Shown: one piece after another, positions 22,131 through 35,200 of the stretch | Layout: every line of letters starts with the position of its first letter | Position numbering within the stretch: the stretch's first letter is position 1 | NCBI GenBank assembly: GCA_963995525.1 | Contig: OZ023217.1 | Location: 24,163,494 to 24,227,493 of the forward strand | From: Escarpia spicata | Lineage: Eukaryota; Annelida; Polychaeta; Sabellida; Siboglinidae | DNA length: 64,000 nucleotides | Reading direction: 5' to 3' | Made by a program: the position numbers and the translations under genes | Notes under the pieces: model-generated | What the model was told of the DNA's origin: nothing | The model's input: the letters and a program-made list of their open reading frames with translations, nothing else | The model's database searches: none

Positions 22131-24660
22131 TGTAACTCTTGAGGTAGACATCAGTCAAACACGTAGACTTGACTCTTCTCGCTGCCATTTTGTTTCAGCA
22201 GTTTCATTCACTCCACATTGCCTCAGTTTACTCAGCCATCTAAATCAACATCTGGCAATGGTGGATTATTAACAATGGTGGAGTAGTCTTATCGTAGTAA
22301 TTTTAGATAGGCCAGATAAGCCACATTGGTATTGCAACAGTTCTGCCAAGGGGTAAAATGTGAAGTACTTCAAGCAGTCATATTAACTGGATACCGTACA
22401 AAATAATTTACCTTGATACAAATTTACCTTTTTTTATTTGACAATGTCCTTTGTAAACACGTGGTTACTGTTTAAGTTTGCGTGTACAATCTGGCACCTA
22501 TATGGCTCAAACAGGTCACCACAGCTTATGTACTCTCTCGCGCCCACGTGGCTCTAAAGGGACCGCCTCAGATGACACATTTAGGAACATGCTGTATTGA
22601 TGAAACTGAAAATACATGTTATCTTAACCAAATGGACTAAGAAAATACAATAAAACATAAACTTTTAGTGTTCAGTGAGTTAACTGAGCTTGCGAATGAA
22701 CAGAGGGGAAAGTAAGAGGTGAAAGGGATCTACCCACCTACGGTATGTGACTTATTTTAATTTATAATCTAGATCAAACACAATTATAATGTGCATTGAT
22801 AAGACAAAAAAGATTAACAATTAAAACGAAAAGGTGGTCTTCCAAAAAACTTAAACATCCATACTATTATCACTAACAGGTAGAAAGATCACTGGTTAAC
22901 ATATATATATCAAGTTCAGTTTAACAACATAAGTAACTGATTTGCATGTAATACTGACCATTTAGAGAAAGTGTATAATGACAATGTATAACGTACTGGA
23001 TAATAAGATTTACAACGCATGGTTGAATCTGCACTCTACTACCATGTGTAACTAACAACCCCTTGAGCAAGCCCATAAACTACTAGATTCATGTTATTTG
23101 TTTCTAATGGAATAACGCCCACACATGAAGCTTGACAACGCAATTACCATCCACTTGTTGTGGCTGGTGGCATTGATTAGCAGGTTTCTTGGCACATAAA
23201 AAGAAGAAGAGCCATTAGTATCACCTAATTTAGCTCACACGTTCATACTATTAAATTTGAACATTGTGGCATAACAAAATACTTATTTTGCAAACGCATT
23301 CAAATCAGTGACAGCCACCAGTAGAACAGTGGCGCCACATAGTGGACCCAACCAAACTAAAAATATAAAACTGCACTGTTATTATTAGCATATTACTATT
23401 CAATTTTAATGCACTGATGTGTACTTTGTTACACCATCAGTGTTATGTAACAACAGTTATTTGTTTATTATGACAAATCATAAAACAAAAAAGACTATGG
23501 CAGAAAACTTACTGACGTGAACAAGCTCCCCATTGAGTGTATTCTAATTATTTGCTACAATCATAACAACGTCTGAAACAGTTTTCCATAAACTTCTTAT
23601 TGATTCACGTGTTTGTACAGTAATTACACCATTGGCAACAACGCGCCCGACACAAGTGATCTCACACCGGCAATGGGTGCACGATTCAAGCTTGCAATTT
23701 TGTAACGTCTAGTTTCTTTTTGTTGCATAGAGTGTACATCACAAATGTCAGAAAGGTCAACGCTTAATAATAAATAACATGAACTCATAACGACCGGTAT
23801 TTTATACATCATATCATTAGTTAACACCGTAAATACAACTGATATGATCAAATGATTGAGGAGATCACTGTGAATATACATCAATGTATATATGTGTGTA
23901 TATATATAATTATATATATCACACTCAAGGATTCAAAACTCAATAGCAGTTACCGGATAGAGGTATGGAATGATCTAAGCCCAGCATTGAGATGTTAATT
24001 TGATTATTAAACGTCTTATCTGATCTCATACAGCATCACACAGAATTCCTTTAAGCAATACTGATTTTTTTATTTTGGGATCCCATTTTAATGTTGCGTT
24101 TCCTTTTTAATTACTACAGCAATTGTAGCAAACTTTTTCAATTAAATTTCCATAAAAAGCATGTTTTATTTGATATAGGTATATTTATTAATCTAGTAGA
24201 TGGAAACATTCAATCGGTAAAACTAATACAGATTAATATGGAATCTCAAGTCAAAAACACTGATTGCAACCAAGAAAATGTGGTGTGTCTTTGATCAAAG
24301 CAGTGATGGGTTGTTCTTATGTATTTTACAAATTTATGCTTTATTCTCTAATGCAATTATTTCATTTTAAGAACTACTATATTTCTTTGTACATATTTTT
24401 TTCAACTCGTGAAGCTTGGGAAAACAAATATATTTGCTAAGGTTTACTTTGAATAAATAATGTTTAAAGAAAATCAAATAATATATATATATATGTACAT
24501 TTCATGTTTTCTACAGAATGTTGTAATTTTACAATACCTTAAATGTTAAAGGGATGATGGCTTCAATAACATTTTCAAAATGAAAAAAAAAAAATACATT
24601 TTAATCAATTCTGAAATAAGTATTACCATCTGACAAAGAATGAATATTTTCACAATTTCC
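22131..24660. other. Intergenic, no gene seen
   Basis: AT-rich sequence between the SIK3 and Jhy-like 3' ends. No coding block, RNA gene or repeat structure of note was recognised. Confidence 0.5.
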
Positions 24661-24662
24661 TT

Positions 24663-25195
24663 TGACACGGTGTAAGTTATGGAGTCATTCAGAGTTGACT
24701 CGGTGTAAGTTATGGAGTCATTCAGAGTTGACTCGGTGTAAGTTATGGAGTCATTCAGAGTTGACTCGGTGTAAGTTATGGAGTCATTCAGAGTTGACTC
24801 GGTGTAAGTTATGGAGTCATTCAGAGTTGACTCGGTGTAAGTTATGGAGTCATTCAGAGTTGACTCGGTGTAAGTTATGGAGTCATTCAGAGTTGACTCG
24901 GTGTAAGGTATGGAGTCATTCAGAGTTGACTCGGTGTAAGTTATGGAGTCATTCAGAGTTGACTCGGTGTAAGTTATGGAGTCATTCAGAGTTGACTCGG
25001 TGTAAGTTATGGAGTCATTCAGAGTTGACTCGGTGTAAGGTATGGAGTCATTCAGAGTTGACTCGGTGTAAGTTATGGAGTCATTCAGAGTTGACTCGGT
25101 GTAAGTTATGGAGTCATTCAGAGTTGACTCGGTGTAAGTTATGGAGTCATTCAGAGTTGACTCGGTGTAAGGTATGGAGTCATTCAGAGTTGAGT
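24663..25195. repeat. 33-bp minisatellite, 16 copies
   Basis: Unit CTCGGTGTAAGTTATGGAGT then CATTCAGAGTTGA. Almost perfect; every few copies has GGTATG for GTTATG (about 24907, 25039, 25171). 33 is divisible by three, hence a 179-codon open frame of an 11-residue repeat. Confidence 0.97.
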
Positions 25196-25349
25196 TTCTA
25201 AATAATTTAGCTTACACAACATCGTGGAAGCTCTTTACATTATATGTGTCTTGAATGTGTCTCAGACAGGAAGTAATGACTACTGACTCATCAATGACTG
25301 CTGACATGCAACGGACTGGCTTGCATAAGTCACATGTGTTGTCACATGA

Positions 25350-25640
25350 GTGTCACATGGTGTCATATGGTATAAATATGAGTGTCACATGGTGTCACGT
25401 GCTCATACTAATAGAGCTGGTTGCTCCAAACTGGGTAATGGCAGCTTGAATATGATGCTGTGGTCATTCCAAGTCTTGACCATCACTGTTACGCCTCGCT
25501 GGACAGTGTCTGATGCGATGGTGACATCACAACACCTTTCTGTTGCATTGTGGTCCGGATCATGTCCGCCTGGCGACGGTCATTCTCATGACGTTGCTGA
25601 AGACAGTAAATATTATTGTAAACTGTGCAGTTTTAGATGA
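25350..25640 (+). other. Unassigned open frame with an Ig-like end
   Basis: 96-codon frame ending DVAEDSKYYCKLCSF, resembling the D-x-A-x-Y-x-C end of an immunoglobulin V fold. No matching upstream Cys/Trp framework is convincing and there is no splice support. Probably chance, or a decayed fragment. Confidence 0.15.
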
Positions 25641-26092
25641 TATTCACACCTAATGTCAGTCAGTTCTCCTTTCAGCTACGTTGCATTTATTTCGATTTTA
25701 TCATATTTGCTATGTCTTTTCTCTTGTATACTACAATAGGCTCTGTGTTGATTGTAATGTTCTAAAACAGGTGCTAACCACTGCTTTGTTTATTTATACC
25801 ATCAGAAACTGCAATCACACAATGTAGTGCATGTTATATCATGCACTACCAACTCTGTGGGAAGCCTATGTTCTAAGTTATTTTCTTTGATGGCTGAACA
25901 TTGACAATATCCTTCATCTGTTTGTTCTGATATGTCAGCATTCACATTTTCTAAAAATAGACAACACCTGCTATGTTATACCACTGAATATATCTAGATG
26001 TCGTTATTCCAGTATTACATTAATTAGCAAACATTACACTAAACTGACTCTTTGCATGTTTACCGAGGACATCAAGAAAGTGTGACGCCCAC

Positions 26093-26245
26093 CTGAAGTT
26101 TAGTGAGGTCTGTCTCAAAAGATGCCAGTGAAGCTGAGCTGCCTGCGTTGTTATTCTGCTGACTAACGTTGCTACGTGTGTTCTCTCCTTGAGGAGTTTT
26201 CGGTGCCAACTTCGGCTTTGGTACACTTTTGGCATAGTTCATGGC
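26093..26245 (-). CDS. JHY: Jhy-like exon with NYAKSVPKPK block
   Basis: 51 codons starting AMNYAKSVPKPK, comparable to the ALEYAKTIPKP block of Jhy proteins, and ending FETDLTKLQ before a possible donor CAG|GTGGGC. If unspliced, the frame would end six codons later (VGVTLS stop), so this may be either an internal or the terminal exon. Confidence 0.7.
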
Positions 26246-29200
26246 CTATAACAGATCAAACATATTGATTATTCCATTGTAGTTTCACTTTCAGGTATGG
26301 AAATGTACTCAACATTCATTATATTATTGCTAAATGTTAAGTGAAATTTTATAAAAGTATAAGTAACTGCTATTTTTACCATAAATGCACAAGATGCAGT
26401 TCTCTTCAAGCCATTTTTGAATGGGCTAACATCACCAGAATCTTTGCATGAAAAAGAATAATACAAATGGACATTGTGTATTATCGTCCTAGTGTCCATT
26501 TCCTATCTGCGAAATTATTTCAGTACAAATTCCTTTCCCATCTTAGAAGTTGCTTCCCATTCATGAAATGACAAACTTTTTGTCAGTGTCAGGCAGTGTA
26601 TCATGGAACTAGTGTCCTCTGTGATATGGCAGCACTTTTTTATAAGATTGCTTTTAGTTCTTGGCATAGTGAGCAAGTCCTATGTTCATCAATGTTGTTG
26701 AAATATGTGACCCGTGATTCCCTGTTCAATCTAACTGTGAAGATTACCATTATGGAAATATCCTTAAGATTAATTTAGCGATCACATTAGTCAAACACAT
26801 TCTGAAAATACTCCTTAAATTTTCCGTCAGTCTCTGCTTCAGGGTGGATTTTCTTTAAGAGCTTTGAAAGTGCCATTAGCAAGGAAAAATCTGTTAAAGA
26901 AATCGTTTTATTCCCTCTGCCATTTTAATCTTAAATGCTAGTTTTAAGTCAGCTGTTTACAGCAGAATATGTGTGAAGAAAAAAAAATGTATACAATTTT
27001 TAATGCTATTTATGATGTGCTTAACCAATTTTATGTGCTGTACCAATTTTGTACACTTGCATTTCAATGTGTATCTAAAGGAAATTATTTTTAATGTAAT
27101 GTTTTAAACATACAATAAAGCTATTGAATCTTGAAGCTTAGTGAAACGATCCTCGGGGGAGAATCGAAGCACTAGAATCGAAGCACTACCTGTTTGCGAC
27201 GGTTCATGGCCATCTCCTTGTCCTCGTCCACGTAGCTGGATCTGCGTTGGTGTCTGCGGGACTGGCCAGACTCCTGCTGACGTGTCTGACGGTTCTTCTC
27301 ACTCACTTCCTTCGCGTACTCCAACTGTCTCTGGATCTTGTCTCGCTGAACACACAAATAATTAATTAACAAAAATACATAATTATTAAATATTGAATTA
27401 ACTGTTGCAAAACATAATACATATTATGAAAGATATGTTCATGGCTTCAAGATTCCATCAGACAGCATGAAACAAACTTACTTTGGAACAATTGTTGAAA
27501 TATATGCAACGTTTCGACCAATCTACAGCAGATCTTGACATGAGTGCGTGAACAAGATCCACTGTAGACAGCTTGAAATATTGCATATGTTTTAACAGTT
27601 GTTCCAAAGTAAGTTGATTTCCTGCTGTCTAATCACATATGTTACTGATTGGTTATATATTCATATTGGCATGAGGATACACCCAAGCTATGCAAAGGCC
27701 AATACGAAGGCAATACAAATATGATAAATTCATGAAATGTTATGGCGAGTGTCTATTCTACGGATGTTAAATACACACTCTGACTGACCTCCGACATTTT
27801 TAACTGGCAAATGTGTGACTATAAATTCCCGTGATTATTTCTTGTGCTGAAACAATTATGTGTGTGCTGACACGTGACTGTATTTGCAAACATCATAATC
27901 TAACGTTCTTGGTGAACTTGGCCAATACAGATTAACTTGCCGCAATACAGTTTCAACTGGGCAACATACATGATTATATATCATACAGCAATACAGGTGG
28001 AAAAGTGACAACGTTATTAATCAGCTGTTAACGTTGTATTTGATCAATAACTTTCAGTCAATTAGTAATTATTCTTACTAGCAAAAATAGTTAAAATACC
28101 CATCCTTTGGAAGGAGTAACCTTGTAGTTTGTAAGCGGTTCTAGATGATCATCTAAATGGTTGAGTCAGAAACCAAGCAACACAATATTTAGTTTGATAT
28201 TTAGTGTCACATAATGCTACATACACATAGCTGCAGGGGGATGGTGACACAAGTATTTCTACAAGAAGTCTCACGAATTATTCTCACTACGTAAACCACC
28301 CACTGATCAGTTTAGGTCAGCTTACATAACTTGGAGCAACTGAAATTTGATTGTTCGTAAAAATGCCAACAGCGGTGATAATTTTCTAAAAAGCCTGGTA
28401 TGAAATTACACCCTGAGTGTCGAACAGTGTTTTCATCTTCTCGTTTGAAATTAGTAATGTTTGCATTTTAATGACCAGAAACATGCAGAAGCCTAGCGTA
28501 CTCTGGCAGACACCATCACCCTGCCTGGGACATCATCAGAGTCTTTACCTTTTGTTTGAGGGTCTCATTCTCCAGGTCTGGTCCAAGGCCACCGAGTTTC
28601 ACTTCCTTATTGAGTTTCTTGTAGTCGTCCAGCGTATACTCTTTGTATTCGACCTTCTGACGTCGCTGTTTGTCATAGTGCATCATGTAGCCACCCCCTG
28701 CATCAGCGCCCCCTAGGGACGCCTTGCTGCCCCACTCGCTTGACCTTGCTGACAGACCTGTGTATGACTGCAACGTCAAACATAGAATGCCGTCAATGTT
28801 TTGTACATCATTCCATACCGAATACACAGGTCGCAAACTGTTACTGTTGCGAGGCTAGTAACATGTCAACACTGACACTATTAGGAGCCTCCTTGTTGGT
28901 AGAACATGGGCCTACAAATGGGCAGGACAGGGGCCTACATATAGGACTGGGGTTTACAATGGATTGGAGCCAACATACAGGCAGGACTGAGGCCTACTAT
29001 CCAGTTCATTCTACATATTGGTAGGACTTGAATAAATGTGACTATGAGTCAACACATGGCCAGTGAAGAGAGTGGCTGCTTATCTGCTTACATGTTGAGA
29101 CGTGGGAGGGAGGGACAGTGGAGGGAGGTAGGGAGGAAGGGAGAGAGGGAGGAAGTGAGGGAGAGAGGGAGGGAAGGAGGAGGGAGGGAGGCAGGGAGGG

Positions 29201-32200
29201 AGAGAGAGGGAGGGAGAGAGGAGAGAGAGGGAGGGACATAAGGGAAGGAGAGGGGTGGCTTGAATGTGGAGACTCAACATTGGCAAGATGAACGTCAAAA
29301 CGTTTATAGAATATTAGCATAAATTAAAGACATGTGCCACCCATAAATATTACACACACACTTACGTCTTCTGTGTCTGACAACCCAATAGGTGGCAGCA
29401 CTCTGTATGGACTTCCGAGTGGCGTCGGTGGCTTGCCTCTTGGTGCCTGCTCTCTGTAAGAATACTGCTCTTTGTACTGGTCACTGTACTGATCACTGTA
29501 CTGGTCTCTGTGCTGGTCTCTGTACTGTGCTGGTGGCTCTGTGTTTGACCACTGACTATCTGCTGGGTACATCTCCCTTGGGTCATGGTAAATGCCGTCT
29601 GCGTCCGTCTACAACATGCAAATGTCCACGTCAGTGTGTGACTATTTGTGACCAGATCTACACATATAAATAGTTATAAATATTTATAAGATTTATTCAG
29701 TCTTTATGGTCGTCTCGGTAATACAGCTGTGTCACAATGATGGGAGAATCATCAATTAATTCTACAGCAGTAAGGTATATGAGGAAGTATTTTTATTACA
29801 GTAACCTTAATATTACTATTATTAGGATCAGTTTGGTTAAGTCCCAAGAGTGACCTTAAAAAATGCGAATGTTGCATGCACGCATATTCACACGCACGAA
29901 CACATGCATGCTCGGACACACACACACCCACACACACATCACTGACTGCCCGGTCATTCAGTAAACTGCAGCTCCAACAGTGAGGAACTCACTGACACCA
30001 CAGCTAACATCAACATTAACAGCTGATGTTGTTTTTAACAGACACCTTAAAGTGGCTTCCTTTTACCAAAAAAATTATTTACCAGTACAACAAACAATTT
30101 TATTGTAGCATATAGTGGTATGTCTGTACTTTATAAAACCATCTAAATTCAGCATTTAAAAAATTCATTTGATAAGCTTTTTGCATCACCAAAGTTGAAT
30201 AGTGAAAAAACTTGTTTTGTCATCTGACCACTTTTATTTCAAGTACAGTTATGACACATGTAATTATACTTTACTAGTAGTGTCCAATTTGAAACAAATG
30301 ATATGCTAGCAAGTACAGGGTAGCTTATTTGAAATACTGCAAGAAAAAATCACTTAACAAAATATTTGTTGTATAATATCAACTTTGCTATCACCTACTT
30401 ATAAGATATGCCAAATGACACATCAGTAATAACCAAAAAACAGTTATGTTATCTTGATGACACTAACTGATATCTCCTCGTCTTTTTGTACGCAATGATA
30501 ACTTTATGAACAGAATCCAACCATCTGTATATTAAAATTTAAAAACAAATTATATGTCGTCCATGCAATGAAGTTTCACAAGTTATTGTTGCAGATGTAG
30601 CGACCAAAATGATTTCTGTTCATGATTAACTTAAACAAGTACGCATTCTTCTATTAAACAGACTACACACTTCGCTTAATTTATTCACACACTACATATT
30701 TGGGCAGAAAAGAGGATTTGTGATACGCAAACCAGAACTAAGGAAACAGCTTTAAAGGCCAGGAAACACCGGCACTTTTTACCTGACCAAACCAGACCAG
30801 ACCAGACCAGACCAGACCAGACTCACCCAGACTGCCTTGTATACATTACATCGACTGTGCTACATTTGAATCTGGCATGACGTCATAATCATGTAACCTT
30901 GAAAACTTTGAATATGTCAGACAGACACCGACTAGCCCTGATATTAGTCAAAAGTGTTCAAGTTTATACATGTGATTATGATGTCACGCCAGATTATAAC
31001 GCAGTCAGTGTCAGTTGGTGTGTAGCATATACCATGCAGTCGAGGTGAGTCTGGTCTGGTCAGGTCAGACAAAAAATGCCAGTGTATCCCGGCCTTAAGA
31101 CTCATCTACTATAATGACCGTATATAATGGGACACCCTAAAATCTCGAAAACTAATTATTTTTCTGTACCATTTGCTTTTGGACACCATAATAAATATAA
31201 TTATTTTTTGTCCCTAATATTTCGGATATAGAGCCATTGAGACACTCAAAAATAGTTAACAGCAGGGTAATACATGACGTCAGGACTTATTCGCGTCCCT
31301 AAGTATTGAGACAGTGAATCCGAGATTTAATCAATTTGTTTACATTATCTGTTTGTGTTTTTTTTTAATTTATATGGACATCTGTAATATGTAAATGAGA
31401 TACAGCTGAGTGAAATAAAAATATTCAACTGAACTGAAACTGAACATTTATTACCTGTACAACAATTGAACTGAAACTGAACATTTATTACTTGTACAAC
31501 TATTATGGCAGAGAACTATTAGAAATACAAGCACACATGTACAAGGTGTTTAGTCTGCAACATTTATGTTGTACTAAATTAACTTTATTTCCACCTTCAA
31601 GGAAACATTTCAGAAACATCCTTATGAGTTCATAGGTCCAGTTGTGCTCCTTAAGACCGATTGTAAGACTGATTGTGCTGCTTAAGACCAATTGTGATCC
31701 TTAACAGTGACCTTGTACAATTAGGACACACCACCGGAACACTGTTGTTGTGTCTCATCGATGAAACAGCCGCAGCTTCTGACATTCTGAAGAAACTCTG
31801 GATTCTCCTTAATGAGGCATTTTCTTATGAGTTCATTTTCTTAGGGAAATAATCCCCTAAACTTTCTAGCTGCACAGGAAATCATGTACACCATTCAATA
31901 CATGTTGTACACCATTCAATGCATGTTGTACAACATTCAATGCATGTTGTACACCATTCAATGCATGTCGTCAACTGTACAATGTTTATGAACAAACTTC
32001 TCACATACTGACTGTGAATGTGCAGAACTATATCTGAACTTGTACATTGTACACATTGTATGAACAGGTACAACGATACCACATTGTGCATGTTCAAATA
32101 AAACTATATTATACGTTTACAGCTACACTCAGACATTATTTAACAGTCTATAATTTCCAATTTGCAAGCAGCAAACCAATTGAATACTTTCCAATTCAAA

Positions 32201-35200
32201 AAGAACTAAGTGATTACAGAAATTGGCCTGTAGATCGCAGCGTTTACACGGGAGAGAAACAGCATGACAGCTTAAGCAGATTGTCACATTTGAATGGGCA
32301 AACTTAATCTTTACTGTTAACATATTATTAATGTCATGACCAGATTAATGATCATCTGCACAGAAACCTTTGATGTGCACCTTTCATGTATTCTCAGTAA
32401 TTCTTTTGTGCCATACCAATGCAAAATGGCTTCAGTTCAGTGTATCAGCATAATTAACTTCTGAAAATGGCTTTAGTTAGATATGAGACCTATAAATAGA
32501 GCCGTTGTTAACAACATGTGTGTAGACTGAAACTTTACCTGCAGTGGCTCTGTCTTTCAATAAACCCAATAAGTGACTCAAGATTATGATCAATTCACGC
32601 GGCTTTATGTATTTCAAAAGGTGAACTTATATATGCGAACAGCAAGGATAATGCTTCACACCTGCAATTTTCTGGTCAATAAGTACTACATATATATAAA
32701 TATATATAATTAAATACGCAAAATTCTTAATTCACAACTATATAAATTTGACTCACTTCAAATTTATATAGTTGTGAATTAAGAAATTTGCTTATTTAAT
32801 TAGTCTTCCGACTTGATGAACATTTTCACGTATATATATAATATATAGTTGTCAAAGAACTTCATTCAGTAATAAGCTAACCTGTTGGGCAATTCTACTA
32901 AAAGATTTATTACATTTATAAGTAATATAACTGTGTTAAACTGTCAGATTCTGTTTAACCCTAAATCTTTCTCCATATCTTTTTAGTATAGTAGATGCTT
33001 CTAGGAAACATCTCCTGAATATGGTAAATGATTAAGGTACCAAACAAACAGGATATTTCCTGGCTCAGGACTCTCAAAACAATGTCAATGTAAATGAATT
33101 CTTCATGTTTTACCTAAAACTGAATAAATAATTCTTATCTATGAAATTTTGCTAGTCACAAAATTTCTGAGAAAAAATATGTAAAATTGGAATGATAGAA
33201 CGGATATCTGATAATGACAGGTTAAGCGTAGGTAGAAAATTGTTGGACTCTTAATAAGCCAAAAGTTGTGACATGGTGACTGCGGTACAAAGTTACAAAT
33301 TTCGAAGATAGTTACAAAAGTGACATCAACTTCTGCTGTAACTTCACACAAATTTGTAATATAAATCATTTGAAAAAAAACATTTATATTAGAAAAAAAA
33401 ATTTACCCACAGAGATTTGTTATACATGTTTGCACAGAAATGTCCCTCATTGTAAACGAGCACAAATTATAATATCATTGTTACCATATAGCATGCGTAA
33501 CAAGAGAATAACTCACCTGTGGGTAGCTATGAGCAGCTCCACCTTGTGGTGCTTCTATGCGTTGCCACATCGGCTCCTGTGAATCAACTGGTCTGAACAT
33601 TCCTGCTTGTTGTTGCGACACGGGCCCCCTAGGATACTGGAAATCACCCGTGCTTGGTTGTTGACGTATGGGGCCGACAGGTTGTGGCCCCCCTCGTTGC
33701 TGCACGACGGAACCAACAGGACGGTTCGCACTCTGCTGAAACACTTTGAGATCAACGTCTATGTTCATGCGTTGTGATTCATCCGTGTAGTTCTCCTGAG
33801 GGCGCTGGTTTTCCCAGTGCTGATCTGCATCAACTGCCCATGAGGTCGGATGCCACTGGCTCATTCTGTCGGGTAAGTATGGCTCCTGCATTGTCTGATC
33901 AGGTTCGCTGTCACCCTGTGTTGGTGCAAGACGACTGTCACTGGGGAACTTGCGCAGTGGCTGTCGCTGACCCAACGAGGGTACTCGGTTACGCCACAAG
34001 ACCTCCGCTGACGATGTCTTATCGCTATAACTGGTTGCACTCGAAGGAATGCTGTCATTCGCTGATGATGCCTGGTCCCATTCGCCACGTCGGGCCACCA
34101 GGGGTTTCTGGGGGGAGTGTTTCTTTGCCACTTTGCGGCTGGTAAATATCTTCTTGTACGACTGGGCATTGTGTTGCTTCTTTAACTCTTTGTTCATCTG
34201 GATGAAATCAATGCCAGAAGGAGACAAGGATTTTTTCCGGCTGCGCGGCGAATGTGGTTCCCAAAACCTGCTATTGGGTGATGGCTGGAATTGTTGCGGA
34301 TCATAGGGTGGTGCCACCTGTTGGGTACCTTCGCCGTAGTACAGCTGGTTGCTGCCACCAGATGGCAATGGAGCATGTGGATTGTCTAGCGTGTTGTTGC
34401 CATTGACATTTCCCTGCACTGACACTTCGTACCTGCCATCCTTCTGGCCGATTCCTGGCATCCTATATATCTGCTGGGGAGGTTGCTGCTGCTGCCATTG
34501 CAATGGTTGTTGCTGTTGTGGTCGTAGCTGCTGTTGATACAGCTGTTGTTGATATAACTGCTGCTGGTGTAGCTGCTGTTGATATAGCTGTTGTTGCTGC
34601 AGCTGTGGTTGTTGTTGGTGTAGCTGTTGTTGCTGCAGCTGTGGTTGTTGTTGATATAGCTGTTGTTCATACAGCTGTGGTTGCTGCAGCTGTGGCTGTT
34701 GTTGGTGCAACTGCTGTTGCTGCAACTGTGGTTGTTGTTGGTGTAGCTGCTGTTGATGCAGCTGTGGCTGTTCTTGGTGTAGCTGAGGTTGTTGCTGCTG
34801 CAGCTGTTGCTGCTGCAGCTGTTCCTGCTGAAGCTGTTGCTGCTGCAGCTGTTCCTGCTGCAGCTGTTCCTGCTGAAGCTGTTCCTGCTGCAGCTGTTCC
34901 TGCTGCTCCTCCTGCTGCCTCTGCTGTTGCAGCTGCTCCAGCTGCTGCTGCTTCAGCTGCAGCTGCTGCTGTAGATACACTTGCTGCTCTTTCTGGAGAA
35001 ACATCTCGTGCCGTTGGTCATCATCAGTGTCATCAAAGCGGTCACTACCACTCTTGCCCCATGCTTGACCGCCCATCGTGAACGGGGACTGAGTGTCATC
35101 ACTGTTAGACGGGGTCACTTGTTCCCGGCGCAACTGTCTGGTCACTTCATGCTGACCCTCCACTGGTCCATATGGTGGTCCATCTTGTGGTCGATTCGGT

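Noticed and set aside
26596..27130. Nested plus-strand gene with AATAAA at 27114
   Set aside because: The poly(A)-like context is suggestive but there is no coding block or splice signal with support.
34503..35081. 192-codon Ala/Val-rich plus-strand frame
   Set aside because: Antisense shadow of the CAG-rich Gln tract of the Jhy-like exon.
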